From positions 1-64,000 of the forward strand of contig NZ_JBBVGR010000002.1 in assembly GCF_038148855.1 (NCBI RefSeq): a stretch of DNA of 64,000 bases. Direction: 5' to 3'. This DNA is from Phycobacter sedimenti (GTDB lineage Bacteria; Pseudomonadota; Alphaproteobacteria; Rhodobacterales; Rhodobacteraceae). Under the pieces are notes generated by a model. It was not told the DNA's origin and did not search any database. It was given only the letters and a program-made list of their open reading frames with translations. The translations under genes and the position numbers were made by a program. This document shows positions 34,448 through 43,379 of the stretch, one piece after another. Within the stretch, counting starts at the first letter, position 1; every line of letters starts with the position of its first letter.

Positions 34448-35428
34448 TCAGTTGCCGTTGTAGGCGTCGAGGATCGCCTTGCCGTCATCGCCGACCGAGG
34501 CAAGCCATTCCTCGGTCATCTTGGCGCCGATCTCCTTCAGCTCGCCCAGGAAGGCGGGGCTGGCATCGGTCACGGCCATGCCGTTGGCACTCAACTGTTC
34601 AAAGTACCAGTTCGCCAGCTCCTCGGACTTGGCGGCGCAGGCGGCGCCGGTCTCATCGGCGGCCTTCTGGATCGAGGCCTGGGTCTCACCGCTGAGGCCA
34701 TCCCAGATCTGCTTGTTCACCATCACGTAGTTGCGCGGCAGCCAGGCGTTGACCTTGTAGTAATGGGTCAGGTGTTCCCAGACCTTGCGATCATAGCCGG
34801 TGGAGCCGGAGGAGATGAAGGATTCCGCAACCCCGGTTGCCAGCGCCTGGCTCAGCTCGGCGGCTTCAATCTGGACCGGGATCATGCCCAGTTCTTCGGC
34901 AAAGGTGGCGGTTGCCGTGTTGTAGGAGCGGAACTTCACCCCTTGGGTGTCGTCGGAAGAGGCGACCTCCTTGTTGAAGTAAAAGCCCTGACCGGGCCAG
35001 GGGCAGGTGTACAGCGCCACCAGATTGAGGTCCGCGAGCTGTGCGTTCACCTTGTCCTTGGCAGCATGCCACAGCTTTTCGTTCTCGGCATAGCTGGTGG
35101 CGACAAAGGGCAGGTTGTCCCAACCCAGAAGCGGTGCCTCATTGGCATGGGCGGACATGAACCGCTCGCCGATCGGGGCCTGTCCGGTCTGCACCGCGCG
35201 CTTGATCTCGCCGCCCTTGAAGAGCGAGCCCCCGGGGTGCACGGTGATGTCGATCTCGCCGCCGGTATAGTCGCGCACCTTGTCGGCGAAGACGACGCCC
35301 ATTTCGGAATGGAAGTTCGTTGCTGCATAGGCCATGGGCATGTCCCATTTTTCTGCAGCACCGGCCGCGGCCGAAAGGGCCAGTGCAGATACGGAGTATG
35401 CAACTGTCTTTCCAAATTTCGCGATCAT
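34448..35428 (-). CDS. dctP: TRAP transporter substrate-binding protein DctP
   Basis: Periplasmic receptor of the DctP family, 326 residues, with a signal peptide (AYSVSALALSAAAGAAEKW). It has the family's arginine region GVKFRSYNTATATFAEELGMIPVQIEAAELSQAL around residue 165-195, which normally contacts a ligand carboxylate. The substrate is not evident; the co-localised D-amino acid dehydrogenase and racemase suggest an amino-acid-derived carboxylate. It is the first transporter gene of the minus-strand set, downstream of the oxidase. Confidence 0.92.
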   Translation of the reverse strand: MIAKFGKTVAYSVSALALSAAAGAAEKWDMPMAYAATNFHSEMGVVFADKVRDYTGGEIDITVHPGGSLFKGGEIKRAVQTGQAPIGERFMSAHANEAPLLGWDNLPFVATSYAENEKLWHAAKDKVNAQLADLNLVALYTCPWPGQGFYFNKEVASSDDTQGVKFRSYNTATATFAEELGMIPVQIEAAELSQALATGVAESFISSGSTGYDRKVWEHLTHYYKVNAWLPRNYVMVNKQIWDGLSGETQASIQKAADETGAACAAKSEELANWYFEQLSANGMAVTDASPAFLGELKEIGAKMTEEWLASVGDDGKAILDAYNGN

Positions 35429-35482
35429 TTTGATCTCCCTGTTTTGGTTGGTTTTATTTGTTTTTGTTATGCTTTTTGTCCC

Positions 35483-36724
35483 TCAGGCGAACCGGCCCGG
35501 CTCATAGGGGCGCATGTCGATATTGCTGGGCCGCCCTGCGATCATGTCGGCCACCATACGGCCTGTCTTGGCGCCGCCGGTGAGGCCCACGTGGTGATGG
35601 CCAAAGGCGGCAAAGACGCCTGTCGTGCCAACCTCGCCGATCAGCGGAAGGCTGTCCGAAGGGGCAGGGCGATACCCCAGCCATTCCTCTTCGCTCTCCG
35701 CGATCATCTGCGGAAAGCATTCCTTGACCTTGCGCCGCAAGAGCGCGAGCGGTGCCTTTGATTTGGTCTCGCTCAGGCCGCCGAACTCGACCACACCTGC
35801 ACAGCGTAGCCCCTGATCCATGGCCGTCGCAACGAATTTCCCCGAGGTCAGCATCATGGGGTTGTTCGGGGTCTGGCTCGGGTTCTTGAAGATGATGTGA
35901 TAGCCGCGTTCGGCCTCAAGCGGCACGTTGAGGCCCAGCTTCTGCATCAGGGGCTTGGACCAGACGCCGGTGGCCAGAACCGCCTCGTTGCAGGTAAACC
36001 GGCCCTTGTCGGTGTCGACGGAGTTGATGCGCCCGCCTGAGAGGTCGAAATCCTTGACTTCGGCCTGGATGAAACGCCCGCCCATCTCCTGCAGGAGCGT
36101 TACCAGATCCCGCACGTAATTTCCGGGGTTGAGAATGTAGCCGTGGTTTTTCAGCATCGCGAGCAGCGTCATGTCAGGCGCCAGAATGGGTTCCTTTTCC
36201 TGCACGGCGGCGCCTTCGATCAACTCGGGCACGAAGCCGGCATCGCGGCGCAAATCCCAGACGTATTTGTCCGCCTCAAAAGCGGCGCGGTCAGCATAGG
36301 CAAAGTTGTACTCGCTTTCTTGTACCCATTTTGCCGCCGGGGTGCCTGCCGTCAGCGCCTGGTGCTGCTCGACGCTGTCTCCGATGACATGGGTCAGGCC
36401 TGCGGCGATGCGGCGGGTGTCGCCGTCGTTGGCATTGGACAGGTATTTCACCAGCCAGGGCACCAGTTTCAGCCCATAGGACCAGCGCATGAACAGCGGG
36501 AAATTCGGGTCCATCAGGTACTTTGGCCCCTTGAGCACAAGGCCCGGCGTGGTCACCGGCACGATGGCACAGCTCGCCAGGATGCAGCCGTTTCCGTAGG
36601 AGGCACCCATGCCCGGCTCGCCCTTGTCCAGGAGCGTGACCTCATGTCCTGCGCGGCGCAGCCAGATTGCGGTTGCCGCGCCGACAATTCCGGCACCAAT
36701 CACGATGGTATGGGGCGTGCTCAT
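35483..36724 (-). CDS. dadA: FAD-dependent D-amino acid dehydrogenase-like oxidoreductase
   Basis: A 413-residue DAO-fold flavoprotein. The Rossmann FAD motif HTIVIGAGIVGAATAIWL is at the N-terminus, and GYRPAPSDSLPLIGEVG near residue 355 is typical of DadA. It likely oxidises a D-amino acid to a 2-oxo acid and ammonia, passing electrons to the respiratory chain. The ATG at 36724 gives the standard N-terminus. It is divergent from a LysR gene and precedes the TRAP genes, an arrangement for import and breakdown of a D- or racemised amino acid (inference). Confidence 0.88.
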   Translation of the reverse strand: MSTPHTIVIGAGIVGAATAIWLRRAGHEVTLLDKGEPGMGASYGNGCILASCAIVPVTTPGLVLKGPKYLMDPNFPLFMRWSYGLKLVPWLVKYLSNANDGDTRRIAAGLTHVIGDSVEQHQALTAGTPAAKWVQESEYNFAYADRAAFEADKYVWDLRRDAGFVPELIEGAAVQEKEPILAPDMTLLAMLKNHGYILNPGNYVRDLVTLLQEMGGRFIQAEVKDFDLSGGRINSVDTDKGRFTCNEAVLATGVWSKPLMQKLGLNVPLEAERGYHIIFKNPSQTPNNPMMLTSGKFVATAMDQGLRCAGVVEFGGLSETKSKAPLALLRRKVKECFPQMIAESEEEWLGYRPAPSDSLPLIGEVGTTGVFAAFGHHHVGLTGGAKTGRMVADMIAGRPSNIDMRPYEPGRFA

Positions 36725-36867
36725 CTGCGGGATCCTTCGGGGGTGGGAAATATGGTCTTGGTCATTGGTCTTGCTTCGGAAGGTTTGAACCAAGATGCAT
36801 GGGGCAGAGCATCATTTCAAATACTAAGATATGGCTAGCTCATCAGAAAAAGTGATACAGCTTTCGC

Positions 36868-37773
36868 ATGAACCTCAGATTTCGCCAACTTCAGGCTTTT
36901 CACGCTGTCATCGAAACGGGAACCGTCACCGGGGCGGCGGCCAGCCTTGGGATATCGCAGCCCGGCATTTCCAATCTGTTGAACCAGCTTGAGCGTCAGA
37001 CAGGCATCAAACTGTTCGAGCGAGTACGCGGGCGCCTGACCGCAACGCCTGAGGCGAGCTTGCTGTTTCGTGAAATCGATACCGTGGTGCGGGGCTTTGA
37101 TCACGTCACGCAGGCGGTGATCGACCTGCAGAACAAACAGGCCGGACAGCTGCAAGTGGCCTCGCAACATTCCATGTCCTTCGGCTTCATGCCGCGACTG
37201 ATCGCTGAATTCGCCCGTGAGAGGCCCGATCTGTCGATTTCCTTTCAGTCGCAATACTCATCCAAGATCCAGGAATGGGTGCTCTCGGGCCTGTTCGAAA
37301 TCGGCATTTGCGAGATGCCGCTTTTGTATGATGCGCTGGACGTGCATCCCGTGACCGTTGAATGCCGCATCGCCATGCCGGAAGGCAGCCCGCTGGCCCG
37401 GCATGAGGTTCTCACCCCCGAACTGCTGGAGGGAGAGCCTTTCATCGTCATGGGGCCTGACCACATGACCCACCGCCGCACCCGTGAGGCCTTTTTGCAG
37501 GCGGGGGTTCCGCTCAGGGCGCGGATCCACGCGCATCTGTTCAAGAATCTCCTCAGTTTCGTCAAAGAAGGGATGGGGGTTGCTGTCATCGACCCCTTTA
37601 TCCTTGATTTCGACAAGGAGGGCGGTTTTGTCTCGCGCCCGTTTCAGCCGAGGGTGATGATGGAGATGGCGGTCATCACCTCAAGCGCGCGCCCCCTGTC
37701 GGCCATCGGGCAGGAGTTCCTGGTTCTCCTGAAACGGGCTTTGGTGCCGTACACTGAGGCAGCAGGTTGCTAG
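36868..37773 (+). CDS. LysR family transcriptional regulator
   Basis: A 301-residue LysR-type regulator with an N-terminal HTH (FRQLQAFHAVIETGTVTGAAASLGISQPGISN) and a substrate-binding effector domain. It is divergent from the DadA/TRAP genes and is likely their regulator. The racemase gene begins about 80 bases downstream on the same strand, so the regulator may also be co-transcribed with it. Confidence 0.93.
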   Translation: MNLRFRQLQAFHAVIETGTVTGAAASLGISQPGISNLLNQLERQTGIKLFERVRGRLTATPEASLLFREIDTVVRGFDHVTQAVIDLQNKQAGQLQVASQHSMSFGFMPRLIAEFARERPDLSISFQSQYSSKIQEWVLSGLFEIGICEMPLLYDALDVHPVTVECRIAMPEGSPLARHEVLTPELLEGEPFIVMGPDHMTHRRTREAFLQAGVPLRARIHAHLFKNLLSFVKEGMGVAVIDPFILDFDKEGGFVSRPFQPRVMMEMAVITSSARPLSAIGQEFLVLLKRALVPYTEAAGC

Positions 37774-37851
37774 GATTGGGGTTTGCAAGGCTTGGAACGG
37801 AAAGGACGAGCGGGCATAGTCCTGCCAGATGATTTGAAACAGGAGCGGCCC

Positions 37852-38589
37852 ATGCAACGGGGTGGGAAAACGGTCTACGGCGCGACGGTCGGCGTCCTGA
37901 TGCTGGAGACGCAGTTTCCGCGTGTTCACGGGGATATGGGCAATGCGGGCACCTGGGAGTTCCCGGTGCAGTACCGGGTTGTCGAGGGGGCGACGCCAGA
38001 ACGCGTGGTGCAGGGCAATCCGACAGAACTGACCGAGAGGTTCATCGCAGCGGGCCGCGAGCTGGTGCGTGCGGGCTGCGACGGGATCACCACCACCTGC
38101 GGGTTCCTGTCCCTGATCCAGGAGGATGTCCGGTCCGCGCTGGGCGTGCCGGTTGCAACTTCGTCCCTGATGCAGGTGCCGATGGTTCAGGCCCTGCTGC
38201 CGGCGGGGAAACGCTGCGGTGTGATCACGGTTTCCGAAACCTCGCTCGGCGCGCAGCATCTTGTGGCCGCCGGTGCACCGCCCGACACGCCTGTTGTTGG
38301 CACGGATGGCGGGCGCTGCATGACGCGGGATATTCTTGCGGACCGGCCGGAAATGGATTTCGAAGCCTGCCGCCTTGATATGATCGACGCAGGAAAGGCG
38401 ATGATCCAGCGGCACCCGGATGTGGGTGCGATCGTGCTCGAATGCACCAATATGGCCCCCTATGCGCGGGATTTGCGCAAAGTGACCGGGCTGCCCGTTT
38501 ATTCGATCTACAGCTTCATCACATGGTTCCACTCAGGCCTGCAGCCAAGGCGCTTTGAGCTTGATCTGGATGATCCGCGGCACGTGTGA
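37852..38589 (+). CDS. Aspartate/glutamate racemase superfamily protein
   Basis: A 245-residue enzyme of the Asp/Glu/hydantoin racemase superfamily. Both catalytic cysteines are visible: TTTCGFLS near residue 85 and VLECTNMAP near 205. These enzymes invert amino-acid or hydantoin stereocentres by a two-base mechanism. The ATG at 37852 has AGGAGC upstream; a TTG 23 codons earlier is unlikely. Its location beside LysR, DadA and TRAP genes suggests conversion of an imported L- or D-substrate for the dehydrogenase. It abuts the following convergent gene with no gap. Confidence 0.82.
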   Translation: MQRGGKTVYGATVGVLMLETQFPRVHGDMGNAGTWEFPVQYRVVEGATPERVVQGNPTELTERFIAAGRELVRAGCDGITTTCGFLSLIQEDVRSALGVPVATSSLMQVPMVQALLPAGKRCGVITVSETSLGAQHLVAAGAPPDTPVVGTDGGRCMTRDILADRPEMDFEACRLDMIDAGKAMIQRHPDVGAIVLECTNMAPYARDLRKVTGLPVYSIYSFITWFHSGLQPRRFELDLDDPRHV

Positions 38590-39651
38590 TCACGGCCCCT
38601 TTGTTTCATCCTGGGTGATGGCGCTGCGCCACTCGGTCAGAAACCGCGCGCGTTTCAGCTTGTCGAGGTAGACCAGCAGGCCGGGGCCAAGTTGAATGGG
38701 TCGGTAGGGCGCACCCTGCCTGCCCGAGGCGGCGGGGTAGCGGGCAAAAGGGTACGCCGGGTCCGGAGTTTGCGCCCAGGCGGCCGAGAGGAGGTGGTCG
38801 ACAAAGGCGCCAGCCTCCTTTTCAAGCCGGGTGTCTTTGAGGATGACGGCAGTGCGCAGCATCATGTTGGTATAGTCCTGCGGCTCCACCACGACGATGC
38901 GATCGGCCAGATCGGCCCTGGCCAGCGCATAGCTGCCAAGAACATTGTAGGCGATCGCCAGATCTCCGCGGGCGATGTCCTCTATCATCTCGCCAGAGCA
39001 GCAATACAGACGCGTCTCAAGCCCGCCAAAGATCTCCATCAGCCGCCAGAATGAATCGGATGTGCGTGCATCCTGCGTGGCGAAGAGATACCCAAGCCCG
39101 CTGGCGGTGATGTCATAGGTGCCGATCCGCCCGCGGAACCTGTCAGGGTGGCGGCGCAGAAGTGTGATCAGTTCTTGCCGTGTTTTGGGCAGCTTCAACC
39201 CGGTAAAGGCCGCGCGCGACAGAAGCAGGGCGGCGGGCTCCTGCGAGAAGGCAAAGACATGTCCGCGCCAGCTGGCCCAGTCCGGCATCTGAGCTGACAC
39301 CGCCGGCACATGGCGGCGGGTATAGCCGTCATTGGCCAGTTTGGTCTGCAGGTCCATCGCCGAGGAGATGGCGATATCAAATTGCGGCTGCCCTGGCTCA
39401 GGGTGGGTGATGGCGGTCATCAGATCGGCGCTGCTGAGGGTGGTATATTCGATCGCAATCCCTTGCGTATCTGCAAGAAAACTCTCGATCAGCGGCGCAA
39501 GCACATCCGTGTCGGTCGTGGAAAGAACCCGCAAGGCGGGCGCATCCTGCGGGCCGAACCTGCGGAACTCCTCGACTTCAAAAGCACCAGCGGGGGCAGC
39601 CAGGGCCAGGAAGCTGCAGATCAGCGCAATGGAAAGGACAAGGATACGCAT
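38590..39651 (-). CDS. Periplasmic binding protein associated with the tctDE two-component system
   Basis: A 353-residue secreted solute-binding protein (signal peptide through APAGAFEV) of the iron/ABC-type binding fold: LRVLSTTDTDVLAPLIESFLAD, GLGYLFATQDARTSDSFWRLM and IARGDLAIAYNVLGSYALARA. No ABC permease or ATPase is adjacent. It begins 31 bases inside the end of the tctE-like kinase gene on the same strand, so the two are co-translated. A role as a periplasmic accessory sensor presenting ligand to the kinase is the simplest reading (inference). Confidence 0.8.
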   Translation of the reverse strand: MRILVLSIALICSFLALAAPAGAFEVEEFRRFGPQDAPALRVLSTTDTDVLAPLIESFLADTQGIAIEYTTLSSADLMTAITHPEPGQPQFDIAISSAMDLQTKLANDGYTRRHVPAVSAQMPDWASWRGHVFAFSQEPAALLLSRAAFTGLKLPKTRQELITLLRRHPDRFRGRIGTYDITASGLGYLFATQDARTSDSFWRLMEIFGGLETRLYCCSGEMIEDIARGDLAIAYNVLGSYALARADLADRIVVVEPQDYTNMMLRTAVILKDTRLEKEAGAFVDHLLSAAWAQTPDPAYPFARYPAASGRQGAPYRPIQLGPGLLVYLDKLKRARFLTEWRSAITQDETKGP

Positions 39652-41024
39652 GCGCCTGCTCCCGAGCCTGATGGTTCAATGATCAGCCTGCCGCCATGGG
39701 CCTCGGCCACTTCGCGGGCGATTGTCAGTCCCAGCCCCGAGCCGATTGTGCCCGCCGCATTGCTGCCGCGCACAAAGCGCTGGGTCAGGGCGGCGGTATC
39801 CTGTCCCGGTGGAAATCCACCGGCCTGGTCGGTGACCGAGATGATCACATCCAGCGGGCCCTGCCGCACATCGATCAGGACGTTGGTCTCGGACGGGGCA
39901 TATTTTATGGCGTTGTCCAGAATGTTCCGCACTGCGTTCTGGATCAGGATCGCATCGCCCATCAGGGGTGCAACGCCTGTGCAGCTGTATTGCAGATCGA
40001 TGTCCTTCAGATCGGCGACCGGGCGAAGCCGTTCGACCAGATCGCGGGCAAGGCTGTCCAGATCGACAGGTTTACGCTCAAGACTGTCGGTGCGAAAGGT
40101 GACCATGGCATGATCCAGAAGCTGCCCCGCCGCACGGGAGCTTTCATCGATGGCCCGGATCATTTCCCGCAAGGACGCTCTGTTTTCCGCCTTCTCAACG
40201 CGCCGCAGGGTGATTTCCGCCTGCGCCCGCACCGTGGCCAGGGGGGTGCGCACACGGTGTGCCGCTTCGGCGATAAAATCCTCGGACCGGGCCAGCGACA
40301 CTCGCAGGCGCTCGATGAACCGGTTGAGCGAATGCACCAGTGGCGCCATTTCGCTCGGCACCGCGTGACGCACCGGGCGCAGGTCTTTTGGCCCCCGCCG
40401 GGACACGACACCGGTCAGGGCATGAAGCGGCTGGACACTGGATTGCGCCGCCCAGATCCCGATGAGAGCGGAGACGAGGAAAAAGCCGCCGCCCATCATC
40501 AGCGCCCAGCGGGTCAGCCGCGCCAGTTCCGCCGTCTGGCCTTCGCGGGTCTGGGCAACGGTGATTTCGATATCTGCCGGACCGCTGTCCAGAGACAGGC
40601 GTCGCGCCAGCGTTACCCTGCGCAGGCTGGCCCCGCGATACTCCTCGGTGGCATAGGCGGGTGCACCGGGCGTGGGCGACTGCGCAGGCGTGGGCAGATC
40701 CTCATAGCCGGTGAGGACCTTTCCATCCTGTCGAACCTTGTAGAACACCCTGTCATTGCTCACGTTTCCCAGCATGGAAAGGGCTGCATAGGGAATGTCG
40801 AGGGTGATCTGGCCAGCTTCCACACGCAGTGAATCCATGATCGAGGTCGCCGACGCCAGAAGGATGCTGTCCTGCGTGCGCTGCGAGATATCGCGGACAA
40901 AGACGAGGACGACAAAAAACAAGATCAGGGTGAGGAAAGCCGCGCTGAGCACAAGGCGCAGGGTCAGGCGGCGGCTCAGGGACCCGCTCGTGCGCACCTG
41001 GGACGGCGAGCGCGGGGCGCTCAT
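39621..41024 (-). CDS. tctE: Sensor histidine kinase TctE
   Basis: A 467-residue membrane kinase with two membrane helices (about 23-43 and 174-192) bracketing a periplasmic sensor domain of the 2CSK-N type. The HisKA box has H256 in EAAHRVRTPLATVRAQAE, and the ATPase domain has NILDNAIKYAPS and GSGLGLTIAREVAEAHGG. TctE autophosphorylates on a tricarboxylate signal and phosphorylates TctD. Its ATG overlaps the tctD stop by four bases. Confidence 0.93.
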   Translation of the reverse strand: MSAPRSPSQVRTSGSLSRRLTLRLVLSAAFLTLILFFVVLVFVRDISQRTQDSILLASATSIMDSLRVEAGQITLDIPYAALSMLGNVSNDRVFYKVRQDGKVLTGYEDLPTPAQSPTPGAPAYATEEYRGASLRRVTLARRLSLDSGPADIEITVAQTREGQTAELARLTRWALMMGGGFFLVSALIGIWAAQSSVQPLHALTGVVSRRGPKDLRPVRHAVPSEMAPLVHSLNRFIERLRVSLARSEDFIAEAAHRVRTPLATVRAQAEITLRRVEKAENRASLREMIRAIDESSRAAGQLLDHAMVTFRTDSLERKPVDLDSLARDLVERLRPVADLKDIDLQYSCTGVAPLMGDAILIQNAVRNILDNAIKYAPSETNVLIDVRQGPLDVIISVTDQAGGFPPGQDTAALTQRFVRGSNAAGTIGSGLGLTIAREVAEAHGGRLIIEPSGSGAGACVSLSFPLR

Positions 41025-41701
41025 TCCAGGGACATCCGGTAGCCCAGCCCGCGCACGGTCACAATGGCTGCGCCTGATCCTGCCAGACGTTTGCGCAGCC
41101 GGGCGACATAGACTTCGATGGCGTTTTCCGAAACATCTTCATCGTAGGAAAACAGCCGGTCCACCAGCTTGGCTTTGGAAAAGATCCGGTCGGGCGCGCT
41201 GAGGAAAATTTCCAGAAGGCGAAGCTCCTTGTTGCGCAGGGATACGGGGCTGCCTGCGACCACGAGCGTTCCGGCCAGGGGATCAAACACCAGGTCCGCG
41301 AATCGTTGCTGGTTGGAGCTGTTGCCGCCATGGCGGCGCAGGACCGCGCGGCAGCGGGCCTCCAGCTCGGAAAAATCAAAGGGCTTGGTGATGTAATCGT
41401 CGGCGCCGAGGTCCAGAACCCCGACCCGGTCCGAGACCTCCGACCTTGCGGTCAGGACGATCACGGGAGTTTTCCCGTCCCGTGCCCGATGCGCCTTGAG
41501 GAAGCTGCGACCATCGCCGTCAGGCAGCATAATATCAAGCAAAATCAAATCGTAATCCATGGTGTCAGCAAAGGCTTCGGCGTCTTTCTCGCACGGGGCG
41601 TGATCGACGACATGGCCATCCATCTGCAAACGATCGCTCACAGCGGCCGCAAGGCTCATGTTGTCCTCTACCAGCAGAAAACGCACCCGTTGCTCCCCCA
41701 T
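41021..41701 (-). CDS. tctD: Response regulator TctD
   Basis: A 226-residue OmpR/PhoB-type regulator with the phosphoacceptor Asp at about residue 56 (LILLDIMLPDGDGRSFL) and a winged-helix C-terminal domain (KELRLLEIFLSAPDRIFSKAKLVDRLF). It is divergent from tctC across about 105 bases and very likely activates tctCBA when tricarboxylates are present, as known for the TctDE family. Confidence 0.93.
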   Translation of the reverse strand: MGEQRVRFLLVEDNMSLAAAVSDRLQMDGHVVDHAPCEKDAEAFADTMDYDLILLDIMLPDGDGRSFLKAHRARDGKTPVIVLTARSEVSDRVGVLDLGADDYITKPFDFSELEARCRAVLRRHGGNSSNQQRFADLVFDPLAGTLVVAGSPVSLRNKELRLLEIFLSAPDRIFSKAKLVDRLFSYDEDVSENAIEVYVARLRKRLAGSGAAIVTVRGLGYRMSLE

Positions 41702-41806
41702 TGTCGACTCGTCTGGAAACGCCCGTGACAGGTCGGTGTCAGCTTTGCGTGTTCTTGTTCAGTCATGAGCGGCTCAGCCGCCTTTTGTCAAATGGGAGGA
41801 CAACAG

Positions 41807-42787
41807 ATGACATTTACCCTGACCCGCCGGGCCCTGATGGCTGCGGCGACGGCGACCCTTGCCCTTGGCGCACCTGCACTGGCCGAGGACAGCAAACTGG
41901 ACAGTATCCATTTTCTGATCCCCGGCGGCGCGGGCGGCGGCTGGGACGGCACCGCACGTGGCACCGGCGAAGCGCTGACCAAGGCGGGCCTTGTGGGTAC
42001 CGCGTCCTTCGAGAACATGTCGGGCGGCGGCGGCGGCAAGGCCATCGGCTATCTGATCGAGAACGCCGACAGCAACCACGGCACCCTGATGGTGAACTCC
42101 ACGCCCATCGTGATCCGTTCGCTGACAGGCGTGTTTCCGCACAACTTTCGCGACCTGACCATGGTGGCGGGAACCATCGGCGACTATGCCGCCATCGTGG
42201 TGGGCAAGGACAGCCCGATCAATTCCATGGGTGATCTGATCGCGGCCTACAAGGCCGATCCGCGCGGCACTGCGATTGGCGGCGGCTCGGTTCCCGGCGG
42301 TATGGACCATCTGGTCGCGGCCATGGTGATGAAGGCCGCCGGTGAGAACCCCACGCAGGTGAAATACATCCCCTATGATGCCGGCGGCATGGCCATGGCG
42401 GCGCTTCTGTCGGGTGAGATCGCCGCGCTCTCTACCGGTTTTTCCGAGGCCATCGACCTGGCCAACGCGGGTGAGGTCAAGATCATCGGCGTCACCGCAG
42501 ATGACCGCGTTCCGGCCTATGCCGATGCCATGACCATGAAGGAACAGGGGATCGACGCGAGTTTCGTCAACTGGCGTGGCTTCTTTGCGGCTCCCGGCCT
42601 GCCGGAAGAGCGCAAGGCGGCCTATCAGGCGGCCATTGCCAAGATGTACGACACCCCTGAATGGGAAGAGGTCCGTGCCCGCAATGGCTGGGTCAACATT
42701 CATAACAGCGGTGAAGAGTTCGAGGCATTCCTTGCCGAACAGGAAGAGGTCATCAAGTCGCTGATGCAGGAACTCGGGTTCCTCTAA
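41807..42787 (+). CDS. tctC: Tripartite tricarboxylate transporter receptor TctC
   Basis: Periplasmic receptor of the TTT family, 326 residues. The signal has twin arginines (TRRALMAAATATLALGAPALAED), so Tat export is possible. The family opening HFLIPGGAGGGWDGTARG follows. It delivers a tricarboxylate such as citrate to TctAB. The start has GGGAGGA upstream; a frame open 14 codons earlier is not needed. A strong intercistronic hairpin follows. Confidence 0.94.
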   Translation: MTFTLTRRALMAAATATLALGAPALAEDSKLDSIHFLIPGGAGGGWDGTARGTGEALTKAGLVGTASFENMSGGGGGKAIGYLIENADSNHGTLMVNSTPIVIRSLTGVFPHNFRDLTMVAGTIGDYAAIVVGKDSPINSMGDLIAAYKADPRGTAIGGGSVPGGMDHLVAAMVMKAAGENPTQVKYIPYDAGGMAMAALLSGEIAALSTGFSEAIDLANAGEVKIIGVTADDRVPAYADAMTMKEQGIDASFVNWRGFFAAPGLPEERKAAYQAAIAKMYDTPEWEEVRARNGWVNIHNSGEEFEAFLAEQEEVIKSLMQELGFL

Positions 42788-42812
42788 ACCCTTGTCTCCT
42801 ATCTGAGCGGTG

Positions 42813-42844
42813 CATCCGGGGCATCAATCGATCAGCCCCGGATG
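42813..42844 (+). promoter_or_regulatory. Intercistronic hairpin between tctC and tctB
   Basis: CATCCGGGGC (42813-42822) pairs perfectly with GCCCCGGATG (42835-42844) around a 12-base loop. It lies in the 96-base gap between the receptor gene and the membrane genes, as in the dctP-dctQ gap. Confidence 0.7.
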
Positions 42845-42883
42845 AGCCGTCTTCCCATTCCAGATCATACACCGGAGGAAAGC

Positions 42884-43378
42884 ATGGCGCTTGACCGATG
42901 GATCGCGCTGGTCATCCTGTTGATCAGCCTCACCTATGGCTATGCGGCCTATTTCACCATGGACGCAGGCCTTCCCCCCTTCATGAAATTCAATGCCATC
43001 TGGCCCAGCACCTTTCCCAAGGTCCTGTCGGTCCTGGCCGCCATCTGCGCCCTGATCATCCTTCTGGGACCGCAAAAGGGCGACAATGGCCCCAAGGCCG
43101 GAGACATCGATCACCGGCGTCTTGGCGACTATCACCTTGGGCAGGCGCTGGCGCTTCTGGCCTTGATGGGGGCCTATGCGCTTCTCTTGCGCCCCGCGGG
43201 CTTCCTGATGTCGACGGTCGCCTTTCTCACCCTGGGCGCGGTGATTCTCGGCGAACGTAAGCTGCATTTCCTGGTGCCTATCGCGGCGCTCGCGGCGGGC
43301 AGCGTCTGGTATCTGGTGCAAGAGGTGCTGGGCATCTTCCTCAGTCCATGGCCCATCTTTTTCGGCGTAGGAGGCTGA
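42884..43378 (+). CDS. tctB: Tripartite tricarboxylate transporter small subunit TctB
   Basis: A 164-residue membrane protein with four helices, typical for TctB. It forms the membrane complex with TctA. The ATG at 42884 has GGAGGAAAGC upstream. The stop is immediately followed by the tctA ATG at 43380. Confidence 0.92.
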   Translation: MALDRWIALVILLISLTYGYAAYFTMDAGLPPFMKFNAIWPSTFPKVLSVLAAICALIILLGPQKGDNGPKAGDIDHRRLGDYHLGQALALLALMGAYALLLRPAGFLMSTVAFLTLGAVILGERKLHFLVPIAALAAGSVWYLVQEVLGIFLSPWPIFFGVGG

Positions 43379-43379
43379 C

